Assembly (NCBI GenBank): GCA_027485695.1
Contig: JAIXQO010000009.1
Coordinates: forward strand, 137,157 to 201,156
DNA: 64,000 nt
Reading direction: 5' to 3'
Source of the DNA: Pseudomonadota bacterium
Lineage (GTDB): Bacteria; Bdellovibrionota; UBA1018
How positions within the stretch are numbered: the stretch's first letter is position 1; each line of letters begins with the position of its first letter. Under the pieces are notes generated by a model. It saw only the letters and a program-made list of their open reading frames with translations. It ran no database searches and was not told the DNA's origin. Positions 44,154 through 53,217 of this stretch are shown one piece after another. The translations under genes were made by a program, and so were the position numbers.

Positions 44154-45347
44154 ATGGCACGCCTCGGATTTGAACTACAGAAAAAATCGAGCCATTCGCA
44201 AGCACGAGCTGCGCGTTTCACCACCCTGCATGGCCCGGTTGAGACGCCGATTTTTATGCCCGTCGGCACGCAGGCAACGGTCAAGAGCCAGACTGTGGAA
44301 TCCCTCAAACAGGTCGGTTCAAACGTGCTTCTCGCGAACACCTACCACCTTCTCCTCCGTCCCGGACCAGAGGTATTTCGCAAGTTTGGTGGCATCCACC
44401 GTTTCATGAACTGGGATCGCCCGGTACTGACGGACTCGGGTGGTTTTCAAATTTTCTCGCTCCCGCACTCTCGCCGCATGAACGAAGATGGCGCTAAATT
44501 CCAAAGTTACGTCGACGGAAAAATGCACCTGCTCTCTCCCGAAGTGAGCATCGACATGCAAAAAGCCATCGGCAGCGACATCATGATGGTACTCGATCAA
44601 TGTATTCCCTCAACCGCCGAGCGTCGTGAAGCAGAGTCCGCGATGCACCTCACGCACCGTTGGGCCAAGCGCAGCCTGGACGCCCGCGGCGATTCCCCTC
44701 AGTCGATGTTTGGAATCGTGCAAGGCGCCTGTTTCGAAGACCTCCGCAAGATCAGCGCCGAAGCGATCACCTCGCTCCCGTTCGACGGATTCGCGATCGG
44801 CGGTCTTGCCGTCGGCGAAGGCAAGAACCAGCGCGAGGATTTCACGGAACTGACTGCAAAACTCCTCCCTGAAAACCTTCCACGATACCTCATGGGCGTC
44901 GGGACGCCGATCGACCTCCTCGAAGCCGTCCATCGGGGCGTGGACATGTTTGATTGCATTCTGCCATCGCAACTCGCCCAGCGCGGCGTCGCATTCACGA
45001 GCGAAGGTAAACTCCAACTCCGCCGAACGGTTTATAAGTTCTCAGAAGAAAAACTCGATCCAGCCTGCGATTGTCAGACTTGCCAGATCTACACGCGTGC
45101 GTACTTGCACCACCTGCACAAGTCAGAAGAAGTCTTGGGCTGGCATCTGATCGCGCTCCACAATTTGACATTCTACCATCGCTTGATGCGGGAGATGCGG
45201 GAGAGCATCTTGGAGGATCGTTTTGATTCGTATTACCGAGTGAAACGCCAAGAACTCGTCCGCTCGGACGAGAAGAATCCCGTAGTCGTCTCCAAGAAAT
45301 CAAAGAAAAATCGAACTCCCGTGACCGCCGAGACTAATGAAGTTTGA
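44154..45347 (+). CDS. tgt: tRNA-guanine transglycosylase (queuosine pathway)
   Basis: A 397-residue protein that swaps guanine 34 of GUN tRNAs for a queuine precursor (preQ1 in bacteria). Key sites: VLTDSGGFQIFS (Asp94 region), GGLAVGEGKNQ, catalytic-region VDMFDCILP, and the zinc site CDCQTC with a distal H. The loop after DCILP reads SQLAQRG rather than the common TRNARxG. The C-terminus has a 25-residue basic tail. A TAGTCT box ends 13 nt before the ATG and no strong Shine-Dalgarno is seen. Its 3' end overlaps the MltD-like gene by 14 bp. Confidence 0.95.
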   Translation: MARLGFELQKKSSHSQARAARFTTLHGPVETPIFMPVGTQATVKSQTVESLKQVGSNVLLANTYHLLLRPGPEVFRKFGGIHRFMNWDRPVLTDSGGFQIFSLPHSRRMNEDGAKFQSYVDGKMHLLSPEVSIDMQKAIGSDIMMVLDQCIPSTAERREAESAMHLTHRWAKRSLDARGDSPQSMFGIVQGACFEDLRKISAEAITSLPFDGFAIGGLAVGEGKNQREDFTELTAKLLPENLPRYLMGVGTPIDLLEAVHRGVDMFDCILPSQLAQRGVAFTSEGKLQLRRTVYKFSEEKLDPACDCQTCQIYTRAYLHHLHKSEEVLGWHLIALHNLTFYHRLMREMRESILEDRFDSYYRVKRQELVRSDEKNPVVVSKKSKKNRTPVTAETNEV

Positions 45348-46698
45348 GTCGCTGGCCCGCGTAGATCTTGGACGAACTCAGGGCATTGAGGCGCTTGAGC
45401 TTGCCGATCGAAGTATTGTAACGAGTCGCGATGTCGGAGAGACCCTCGCCGTTTTTCACCCGGTGGAATTTTACGTTTGGCATTGAATCCGTAGCCGTTA
45501 ACCGGCTTGAACGCGTGGTGACGATTTTTTGTTTTACCACCGGTTTTACGGCGGCAATCGTACGAACCCGAATGCGGAGTTGAGGAAGATCCTTGCGAAT
45601 GAATGCGACCTTGGCGAAATCTGGCCGTGGGACCCAGATCGAATAGTTTGATACTTGTGGAGGAGTCATCGCGCGAATTAAATGCGGGTTCACTTGACGA
45701 AGCATCTCATACGAAACACCGCTCTTGGATGCGATGTCATACAACCGAACGCCGCCAGGGACTTCGACGGCTTCGACTTCGGGGTGTGGACGGACCCGAG
45801 GAACTTGAAATCCGTACTTTTCAGGATTGCGGCCAATGATCACGGCAGCGAGGAATTTCGGAACATAGTGACGAGTCTCCTCCGGAAGCGCTCGGTTCTC
45901 GACGAGCTCCCAAAAATCGCGCGAACCCCCGTTCAAAATCGCACTTAAGATGCGACCTTCGCCGGAATTGTAAGCAGCTAGCGCCAGATACCAGGACTGA
46001 AACGCCGCATGGAGCCGCTTGAGATAAGTCGCTGCCGCCTGCGTCGAATGTAGGATATCCCGTCTTTCGTCGACGTAAGCATTCTGCATGAGCCCGTAAC
46101 GATCGCCCGTTCCCCGAATGAACTGCCATGCGCCGACCGCGGACGCATGTGAACGAGCATTGAGTGAAAATCCGCTTTCGATCATCGCCAAGTAGTAGAG
46201 ATCCGAGGGAACATCATTATCTCTGAGAATTTTCGCGATCGCCGGACGATAGGTTGCTCCACGATCGATAAAACGCTGAAAACGCTCGCGGTCTCGAACT
46301 GTAAAATAGTTAATCCACTCTTTGACCCGTTCATTGGTCTCAATAGGAATTTCCACGTGGTTTTTCTTACGTGAGACCGGAACAGGCTCCATCACAGCGT
46401 CAGTCTTCAGAATCTCAGATTCGATCTGCGCAGTCGTTTCCGCCGGCGTAACGGCTTGAGCTACACGTCGCCCCAATTCCGCACGTGAACTATTTTTCGA
46501 ACTGCTCGCAACTCGTGTTTCAGCGGGACTGGACGAGGAACGAGATTCCGCCGCCGAGGACTCGGCACGAATCGGACGGTCGGTGGGTCGTCGAGCCGCC
46601 GTCTGAGTCGAAGCGCACGCCGAAAAAGCGAGCCCCACCGCCGACAGCGAAATTCCCATGAGCCAACGATCCACGTATGGGTTGCGAAATCTCATCAT
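45334..46698 (-). CDS. mltD: MltD-like lytic transglycosylase lipoprotein with LysM
   Basis: A 454-residue lipoprotein (lipobox GLAFSAC; Cys about 28). A disordered Ser/Arg/Thr-rich linker precedes the family 1 SLT domain: YYLAMIESGFSLNARSHAS (catalytic Glu), GAWQFIRGTGDRYGL and AAYNSGEGRI. Residues about 320-360 (VRLYDIASKSGVSYEMLRQVNPH) are a LysM-like repeat and the C-terminal about 45 residues are a typical LysM (FHRVKNGEGLSDIATRYNTS). It cuts murein glycans at the outer membrane. AGGAG 11 nt before the ATG. One LysM fewer than some homologues. Confidence 0.9.
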   Translation of the reverse strand: MMRFRNPYVDRWLMGISLSAVGLAFSACASTQTAARRPTDRPIRAESSAAESRSSSSPAETRVASSSKNSSRAELGRRVAQAVTPAETTAQIESEILKTDAVMEPVPVSRKKNHVEIPIETNERVKEWINYFTVRDRERFQRFIDRGATYRPAIAKILRDNDVPSDLYYLAMIESGFSLNARSHASAVGAWQFIRGTGDRYGLMQNAYVDERRDILHSTQAAATYLKRLHAAFQSWYLALAAYNSGEGRILSAILNGGSRDFWELVENRALPEETRHYVPKFLAAVIIGRNPEKYGFQVPRVRPHPEVEAVEVPGGVRLYDIASKSGVSYEMLRQVNPHLIRAMTPPQVSNYSIWVPRPDFAKVAFIRKDLPQLRIRVRTIAAVKPVVKQKIVTTRSSRLTATDSMPNVKFHRVKNGEGLSDIATRYNTSIGKLKRLNALSSSKIYAGQRLKLH

Positions 46699-46939
46699 CC
46701 TTGAAGAGCTCCTGAATTCTTTTGTCCGTGAAAATTCTAGTTCCGCGTTCGACGAATCGTTGAACGATCATCGACGGAGTGGACATCCTTGAATTTTCAT
46801 CGATTTGATCAGATGCGGTCAAATAAAAAGGATTTCATTGTCGCATGCAAAACGAACGGGAATCCGTGAGGAATTTTGACTCATCTAGAAACACAGGAAT
46901 CGAACAGGCTGACAGAAAACTGCCGCACCCTCTATTCGA

Positions 46940-48082
46940 CTACGAGTTCTTATCTGCCAAGAACAGATGGACTGAATAGATTTCGAGCTGACGAGCATGT
47001 TTGTAGAAGAGCCAGGGCAAATGCGAGATGCGCTCGCGAATTTCCAGGCCCGCATTTTCATACAGACGCTCTACCGCCGTCGCCGAATCTTTGACAGATT
47101 TCGGCAGCGACTCCCGAAGCCTCGCGGAAACCGCCTCACTCCAAACATAGGGACAGCTCTGAGCAACCACGCCACCGGGAACCACGAGCTGCGCCTGCAA
47201 CTCCGGCAAACGGGCTGGATCATCCATCATGTCGATCGCATTCAGCGCAACCGACGCATCGTAAGATTCAGGAGCAAGTGGCAAACTCTCGATGTCCCCC
47301 ACGACGAAATCGATTCTCCCATCAAATAACGGCGGCGCCGGAATGCGCACTTCTCGACTGACCGAGCCGGCAATCAAATCTGCCGGAACGCGAATCGGTC
47401 GATCATAAGGGAGTCCCAGCGACAGGTGCCGAGCCAGTGCGATACTCGCAAACGAGCTATCTACTCCGAGGTAGGTACGAATGAATGGACTCAAGCGCAA
47501 GGCAAGCCCCCCCACTCCGCACCCGAGCTCGACAACGGACTCGATCTTCTGCTTTTTTGAGCGTGAAACAAGCCAATCCGTCATCTGCGTGAGTGGTCCT
47601 CGGTCCCAATAGGATCGAATCAAATCGTCGACGAGCGGACTCGACTCTCCCGCCGCAGGTTTCCACCAATCGGAGAGCCCGGCAGGATTGCGAGCGCCTA
47701 TTCCCACGGACAGGTAATGGTTCATCAAATACAGCGCGGTCACGCGCTCGGCTTCGAGATCTTCCTCGATGTGCTCGCTGCCGATCTCCGCCTTGGCTTG
47801 AAGGTAGTCTCGACGAAATGCCTTGGGTATGTCGGAATCGGGAACCAAGCGAGAGATCCCTTTGACGTGGTGAACGAGGTACGAGCCGACGTCCTCTATC
47901 AACACGGCGACTCCGGCCAATATCGGATAGCTCTGATCGCAATCATGGCAAGTCAGTCGTCCGGATCGTACTTCGATTACACCGGAATCATTTCCATGGG
48001 ACGGAAGCGAGTGATTCGCATTCAAAGTAACGGATTCCCCGCACGCGGGACAACGCAAACGATCAACAGTCGAACTGAGCAT
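46940..48082 (-). CDS. SAM-dependent methyltransferase with N-terminal zinc ribbon
   Basis: A 380-residue protein. The N-terminus is a Trm112-like zinc ribbon (LRCPACG, then RLTCHDCDQSYPIL). Residues about 190-330 are a class I methyltransferase: VVELGCGVGGLALRL (motif I), YLGVDSSFASIALAR, FVVGDIESLPLAPESYDASVA and LNAIDMMDDPARL. Substrate not known. The start has CATTAT (48094-48089) ending 6 nt before the ATG at 48082 and no Shine-Dalgarno, so it is probably leaderless. Confidence 0.85.
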   Translation of the reverse strand: MLSSTVDRLRCPACGESVTLNANHSLPSHGNDSGVIEVRSGRLTCHDCDQSYPILAGVAVLIEDVGSYLVHHVKGISRLVPDSDIPKAFRRDYLQAKAEIGSEHIEEDLEAERVTALYLMNHYLSVGIGARNPAGLSDWWKPAAGESSPLVDDLIRSYWDRGPLTQMTDWLVSRSKKQKIESVVELGCGVGGLALRLSPFIRTYLGVDSSFASIALARHLSLGLPYDRPIRVPADLIAGSVSREVRIPAPPLFDGRIDFVVGDIESLPLAPESYDASVALNAIDMMDDPARLPELQAQLVVPGGVVAQSCPYVWSEAVSARLRESLPKSVKDSATAVERLYENAGLEIRERISHLPWLFYKHARQLEIYSVHLFLADKNS

Positions 48083-48088
48083 GTCAGG

Positions 48089-48094
48089 ATAATG
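48089..48094 (-). promoter_or_regulatory. -10 box of a probable leaderless promoter (methyltransferase)
   Basis: CATTAT on the minus strand, separated from the ATG at 48082 by the 6 nt CCTGAC. The -35 region is a weak match. One of a set of similar starts in this window. Confidence 0.5.
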
Positions 48095-48270
48095 CCTGTA
48101 TTTCGGCTAAAAATCGAGCATGGAGCAGACAAAAGAGACGAGAATCTGTCGATTCCTTAGACGAACTGGAATTCCCTGTCGAGGGTCTTTTTATACACAT
48201 TAGAAATAGTGAATAAATGGTTAAAACTCAGGGTTGAGGGTACCGAATAAAACTAAAGGGGGATATCTCG

Positions 48271-48360
48271 ATGCTTCAAGATGAAGCGCGAACCTCCGGA
48301 AGTTTTTTGCAAAATGGCTCATTGAGGGGGGCAACCAGTGAACACACCACGGCTTCGTGA
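48271..48360 (+). CDS. Possible 29-aa leader ORF overlapping the DUF1592 gene
   Basis: ATG at 48271 preceded by AAGGGGG about 8 nt upstream. It encodes 29 residues (MLQDEARTSG...) and stops at 48360, overlapping the start of the main gene (GTG 48338) in another frame. The first codons form a hairpin (GCTTCA/TGAAGC, 48273-48287). It may couple translation to the lipoprotein gene, or be chance. Confidence 0.3.
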   Translation: MLQDEARTSGSFLQNGSLRGATSEHTTAS

Positions 48361-50023
48361 CCTGCGACTTTTGTTGCCGGCGATCTCCATCTCAGCACTC
48401 GCCTTCTTATCATCTTGCGGCTTCCTGAGCTTCGGTTCCGTCAAACAGAAATACGGAATATCTTCCAACGAACAATCCAACAATAACGTCATGCTCACAA
48501 CGGCGTCTGGAATTAAGCTTCTCTCGAACCAGGAATACGTTTGGAGCGTTTCAGACTTAGTGGGCAAGTCCTACGATCTCAGCCTCGTCTCAGGCTGGGG
48601 CGGAAACACGCAGTATAGCGGATTCGACGCCTTGATCTGGACGAACCTCGACTCTAAGGCGGTCAGCGATCGACTCGCCACCGCAGAAACGGTCGCAAAC
48701 GACGCGATCAACTCGTCGCAAGTCATGAGCTGCGGAGTTTCCAATGCTGGCGAGAAAGCCTGGGGCGGATGTCCTTCGCGCATCGTCACCGCGTTCGTCG
48801 AGAAAGCATTCCGCCGTCCGGCATCGGCGGAGGAACTATCGAATTTCCGATCCCAGTACGAGGCCGCTGTCAATCGCGCACGTACGAGCGGCGCCGGCGA
48901 CTCGGACCAATTCCGCGAAGGCATTCGTGAAGTCGTAGCGACCACGCTCATGTCACCGCAGTTTTTCACGCGCACTCTGCCGATGTTGACGGCAGACGAG
49001 TACACACGAAAACTCACGGCCTACGAGGTCGCCGAACGGCTCTCCTACTTGATTGCCGGCACCCTCCCTGATAACGAACTCATGGCATCCGCCAAATCGG
49101 GCGCCATCACCCAGCCCAAAGAAATTCTCGCGCAAGCGCGTCGCCTGTTTGACAAGTACCATGATCGATTCGTGGCACATTTCTTCGGACAGTTCGTCGG
49201 TTACAAGAAGCTCCTGATCGGAAACCCCACGGACCTCCACCGCGACTTTGTCACCGAAAGCAATCTGGTGTTCAGCGAACTCTTCAAGAACGATCGGCCG
49301 ATCGAAGACTACCTGACACCCGGATTCACTTTTGTGAACAACCGCCTCGCCTCGCACTATGGAATCAGCGGCGGTTTCGATGCTAATTTCTCGCGCGTCG
49401 AGACGCCCATCCGAGGAGGCATGCTGACGCAAGGTTCTTTCTTGGCGATGACGGGAGTCCCCATCTTGAGTAACCATCCTCCGATGGGTCAGCCCATCAA
49501 GCGAGGAATCTGGGTTCAAGCGAGACTTCTTTGTAATCCGATCCAACCAACGCCGAGTGATCTTCTTCAGGAAATTGGTATCGTGGCCGGTAACATTCCT
49601 GCGGACCTACCGCTTCATGAACGTCTCGCCGTACACCGCTCCAATAGCGCCCGCTGCGAGAACTGCCACCGCTACATGGATCCCGTGGGCTTGGGTTTAG
49701 AGAGCTTCGGCCCCGAGGGCCAATCGCGATCATTTTACGACGCCGGGCAAACCAAGCCTGTCGTCGATCGCGGCGAGCTCCTCGGAAAAAATTTCGAAGG
49801 TCCTACCGCCATGAGTGCGCTCGTCGCCGAACTACCGGAATTCAAACACTGCGTCGGCGAACGCATCATGAACTACACACTCGGACAAACCACCTCGACC
49901 CGCACGAACTCGTTCGTCAATTCACTCATCCGGAATAAGAACGGTCAGTCACCTTCGTTCAAGGAATTGATCCTTCGCGTAGTCACGAGCCAAAGTTTTC
50001 AAACCCTGACGAGAGAGAAATAA
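48338..50023 (+). CDS. DUF1592-DUF1588-DUF1585 lipoprotein
   Basis: A 561-residue lipoprotein (lipobox ALAFLSSC) starting at GTG 48338, with GAGGGGGG upstream. The DUF1592 region is about 150-270 (FVEKAFRRPASAEELSNFRSQYEAAV; AYEVAERLSYLIAGTLPDNEL), DUF1588 about 320-420 (RGGMLTQGSFLAMT...KRGIWVQARLLCNPI) and DUF1585 about 430-561 (RCENCHRYMDPVGLGLESFG). CENCH at about 439-443 is a c-type haem-like CxxCH. These domains occur with planctomycete and myxobacterial cytochromes; function unknown. The usual N-terminal PSCyt1 cytochrome domain is missing. It is followed by a DUF1552 partner 4 bp downstream. Confidence 0.9.
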   Translation: MNTPRLRDLRLLLPAISISALAFLSSCGFLSFGSVKQKYGISSNEQSNNNVMLTTASGIKLLSNQEYVWSVSDLVGKSYDLSLVSGWGGNTQYSGFDALIWTNLDSKAVSDRLATAETVANDAINSSQVMSCGVSNAGEKAWGGCPSRIVTAFVEKAFRRPASAEELSNFRSQYEAAVNRARTSGAGDSDQFREGIREVVATTLMSPQFFTRTLPMLTADEYTRKLTAYEVAERLSYLIAGTLPDNELMASAKSGAITQPKEILAQARRLFDKYHDRFVAHFFGQFVGYKKLLIGNPTDLHRDFVTESNLVFSELFKNDRPIEDYLTPGFTFVNNRLASHYGISGGFDANFSRVETPIRGGMLTQGSFLAMTGVPILSNHPPMGQPIKRGIWVQARLLCNPIQPTPSDLLQEIGIVAGNIPADLPLHERLAVHRSNSARCENCHRYMDPVGLGLESFGPEGQSRSFYDAGQTKPVVDRGELLGKNFEGPTAMSALVAELPEFKHCVGERIMNYTLGQTTSTRTNSFVNSLIRNKNGQSPSFKELILRVVTSQSFQTLTREK

Positions 50024-50027
50024 CATC

Positions 50028-51383
50028 ATGAGCCCGAAATATTTTACCCGTCGCCAGGCACTCAAAGCTCTTGCCCTGACCATTGGTCTCCCGCTCCTCG
50101 AATCAGTCACACCGCTGGGCCTACTCTCTAAAACCGCATTCGGTGCGCCTGCACGGCGCAAACGGTTCATCGGTTGTTTCTTCGGGTCCGGTTGTTATAT
50201 GCCGAACAATCAAAACGGCGATTGGGGATTCAATGGGGGCGCTCTCTCCCCGCTTGAGGCCGCGGGACATCGAAACAATACGCTGATCCTCCGAGGCTAT
50301 AGATCCATCGACAACTACGATCCTCACTGGAGTTCGACGGCAGGTTTTCTGTCTTGTAATGAGATCCAGCCCCTGTCCGCAGACAACGTTGCGTTCGCCA
50401 GTCGAGGAGTTGGCGTCGGTTGCGGCAAAACGTTCGACCAATACGTCGCCGATGCACGAAATACTAGTCAGCGTTCCATTTCCGTGGCCTGGGAAGACCA
50501 GAATTTTCACGATAGCGGACAAGCGCGTGAATTCGGCATGACTTACGTCAACGCCCTCTCCTGGCGCACAGACAATATCGCCAACGGCAACGTCATCGAC
50601 CCGATGGCCGCTTTTAGCCGCCTATTCGCGGGAAGCACGAATCAATCGGCGGTCGAACTCCAACAAAAAATCCGTCGCCAACTCAGTGTCTTAGATGGCT
50701 ACAAAAAGCAGTACGGATCATTCGCCAAGATCCTCTCTGCGGCCGATCAACGCGCGCTTGGGGATTCGCTCGATAGTTTTCGAGAAATGGAGAGAAACCT
50801 CACGGCTCTGGAGACTGCCGACACCAGCTGCCAGTTGAACTATCCGAACATCGATGGATCGCTCTACGATCGCAATTTCAAAGCCTATAACCGCATTATC
50901 GTCCGCGCTCTCCAGTGCGATACAATTGCAACTGCGACAATCATGTTCCACAACGGTATCGGCGACAATCGCGCGCTCGACAATTTAGGCTCGTTGCACG
51001 GCTGCGCTCACCATTTCAACGATCCCGGTACGATCGAGCGAACCAAAGCCTATACCCGCATCTACACGAGCATCCTGGCCGATCTCGTCACTCAACTCAA
51101 GAACGCCGGACTACTCTCAGACACCTTGATTTTAGTTGGTAGCAATATGTCTGACGGAAACTTGCACGGAAACGCAAACATCCCACTCATCTTGCTTGGC
51201 GAAGGAAACGACATCAAGTTCGGACAAGAGATCACACCTCCCGGCGACATCACGAACGCGAGCAATAATCGCCAGCTGGCCGACCTCTATATGGATCTCT
51301 CCAAAGTCTACGGATTGAACCTCAATAGCTTCGGCGAGCAGAACTCCAAGAGCACCGGTGCCTCGAGCGAGATTTTCACGTAG
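50028..51383 (+). CDS. DUF1552 Tat-exported protein
   Basis: A 451-residue protein. The N-terminus has a twin-arginine signal (TRRQALKALALTIGLPLLES, Arg 8-9). It matches DUF1552: RKRFIGCFFGSGCYMP, GYRSIDNYDPHWSS, FDQYVADARN, DTLILVGSNMSDGNLHG. The N-terminal Tat signal fits a folded, perhaps cofactor-bearing, partner of the upstream haem-like lipoprotein; DUF1552 always sits next to DUF1592-type genes in Planctomycetes, Myxococcota and relatives. The reaction is unknown. DUF1552 proteins look like alkaline-phosphatase-fold relatives, but I see no clear metal site. A terminator follows at 51470. Confidence 0.9.
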   Translation: MSPKYFTRRQALKALALTIGLPLLESVTPLGLLSKTAFGAPARRKRFIGCFFGSGCYMPNNQNGDWGFNGGALSPLEAAGHRNNTLILRGYRSIDNYDPHWSSTAGFLSCNEIQPLSADNVAFASRGVGVGCGKTFDQYVADARNTSQRSISVAWEDQNFHDSGQAREFGMTYVNALSWRTDNIANGNVIDPMAAFSRLFAGSTNQSAVELQQKIRRQLSVLDGYKKQYGSFAKILSAADQRALGDSLDSFREMERNLTALETADTSCQLNYPNIDGSLYDRNFKAYNRIIVRALQCDTIATATIMFHNGIGDNRALDNLGSLHGCAHHFNDPGTIERTKAYTRIYTSILADLVTQLKNAGLLSDTLILVGSNMSDGNLHGNANIPLILLGEGNDIKFGQEITPPGDITNASNNRQLADLYMDLSKVYGLNLNSFGEQNSKSTGASSEIFT

Positions 51384-51469
51384 ACCGGGAAGATAACGCA
51401 AAGCACGAGCCATTTTACGGTGTTTTTCAGACAATGTTCTGACTGCCGCTTCATGTCATTTTAATTTAT

Positions 51470-51502
51470 CAGCGTTGTTTAATATAACGAAACGCTGTTT
51501 TT
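51470..51502 (+). terminator. Rho-independent terminator of the DUF1592-DUF1552 operon
   Basis: CAGCGTT (51470-51476) pairs with AACGCTG (51491-51497), followed by TTTTT (51498-51502). It lies 87 bp past the DUF1552 stop in A+T-rich sequence. The stretch to 51581 holds the promoter of the next gene (TATACT at 51567-51572). Confidence 0.75.
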
Positions 51503-51581
51503 ACATTTTTATCGAGAATAAATATAACTTTTGCTCATCCACGAAAGACAAAGCCGCTTTTTTATTTATACTAACTAGAAC

Positions 51582-53141
51582 ATGGTTCAAGGATTGAACT
51601 TCGCTGGTCGTCGTAATTTTGGCCTCGTCATCACCTCGATCCTCGTATGCACCGGATGCGGAAAAGGATCTACCGGGCAGCAGGCTCGGGAACTCGCGCA
51701 AACACTGAGCCCAGGAGAGTCCTGTGATTCCATTCGGGATCGGGTCTGGAATGAGCTCTATCGTCAAGCCGATGTTTATCTCTCCCTGCCAGAACCTGAA
51801 CTGGTTGCGAGCGACTTGGCGTCCGTTGCATCAAACGGCGAACAAGCCGAGATTCATCGGGAACTCGCTTCGATCTACGCACTGATCTTCGATTCGACGA
51901 GTTCCATCGAGGAACGCTCCGCGCGGATTCAGCGACTAGCTGAATTAGAGCTCGGTGATCGCACGACTCCCGAAAAAGCAAAAACGCAGGATGAACTGGA
52001 ATCCCGAATCGACCAAGTCGAATCGCTGATCACCCTGAGCGAGAACTGCCGATCGGCTCCGTCGACTCAACCTACGGCAACGCCGACCGTACTCCCAAGC
52101 CCGACCCCTAGCACCTCTCCGACGCAAGCTCCTGCCGTTGGCGCCGATTCGGTTCCGCTTTTTGAGGCTTACCGCACACGAAACAATGCGGCCGTCTACG
52201 GGGCATACAAAACGTTTTCCGTCGCGTACCAGAGTTGCAACGCTCTCTCGATTCCTGCACTCGACTGGTCGTCCCCCGACGTGAGTGGTATCAACGTCAC
52301 TGGCACACATCCAAACGGCGTCGGACTCAAACGCGAAGTCGCATCGGCGTCGGCGGTGATGGGATCAAATCCGTATTATTCGCAACGCATCGGCGCCCGA
52401 AGCGGATGTTTCTCTCAAGCTTCGAAGCCGCTCATCTACGACTACGGCGGAAAACCTTACGTCAGCTCCAGCGCTAGTACGCAGCTCGATTACTTTCGCG
52501 ACGCCGGCAGCGGAACCACCTCACTGGGCGTTGATTGTTCCGGATATGTTTCTAGCTCTCTCCTCGTTGGCGGCCTCAGACTCCGCAAAAACGTCGCCGG
52601 CAAGGGCGCTCAAACCTCAGGCGTCAACTCCGCGATGTTCTCAAAACCAGAGGCAAACGGACTCAGCTGTCTAAAAACGGTGGCAGTATCGCCGACAGAC
52701 TCCCTCCGCCCCGGTGACATCATCGCATCGTCTGGTCACGTGATCATGATTGATACGGTCGGCAAAGATCCGCTCGGTATCCAATCCATCACGCGCGCGG
52801 CCGACTGCACGTCGACGAATTTTGATACTTCTCGATTCGATTTCACGATTATTCAGAGCGCGCCGGTGTTCGGAGGCATGGGCATCGATCGCATGCTCGC
52901 CTCGGAATACCTTCAAGAAAACACTCCGATGAGGCAAGCGGTGACAGCCTACGCGGTCGCCTACTGCAAAGCAAAATTCAGCACGGCCTCTACGCCGTCC
53001 GGATTATCGGCGTCAATCGTGCGGCACATTGGAACTCCAGAATGCTTGGATTCGACCCGAGTCACCCTGGCTCAAGAGAGCTGTCTCGCAGAGTGCTCAG
53101 CGACTGCCCCTGCGCTACTAGCCTGGGAAGACAAGCGTTAA
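51582..53141 (+). CDS. Lipoprotein with Pro-Thr tether and NlpC/P60-like domain
   Basis: A 519-residue exported protein; an N-terminal hydrophobic segment ends VCTGC (Cys about 26), a probable but imperfect lipobox. A helical domain (about 40-150) is followed by a Pro-Thr-Ser linker (about 165-190), then a cysteine-peptidase region: VDCSGYVSSSLL (C319) and LRPGDIIASSGHVIMIDT (H386), the Cys/His pair of NlpC/P60 enzymes. It should cut peptidoglycan stem peptides. A TATACT box lies 10 nt before the ATG with no Shine-Dalgarno. Confidence 0.72.
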   Translation: MVQGLNFAGRRNFGLVITSILVCTGCGKGSTGQQARELAQTLSPGESCDSIRDRVWNELYRQADVYLSLPEPELVASDLASVASNGEQAEIHRELASIYALIFDSTSSIEERSARIQRLAELELGDRTTPEKAKTQDELESRIDQVESLITLSENCRSAPSTQPTATPTVLPSPTPSTSPTQAPAVGADSVPLFEAYRTRNNAAVYGAYKTFSVAYQSCNALSIPALDWSSPDVSGINVTGTHPNGVGLKREVASASAVMGSNPYYSQRIGARSGCFSQASKPLIYDYGGKPYVSSSASTQLDYFRDAGSGTTSLGVDCSGYVSSSLLVGGLRLRKNVAGKGAQTSGVNSAMFSKPEANGLSCLKTVAVSPTDSLRPGDIIASSGHVIMIDTVGKDPLGIQSITRAADCTSTNFDTSRFDFTIIQSAPVFGGMGIDRMLASEYLQENTPMRQAVTAYAVAYCKAKFSTASTPSGLSASIVRHIGTPECLDSTRVTLAQESCLAECSATAPALLAWEDKR

Positions 53142-53217
53142 GTCCGGTTTCTCCCGGCATCGCGTTTGCACGCTCTAGCTATGAGGTTTTCTACCTCTAA
53201 GCGAAAGGACCATCGCG

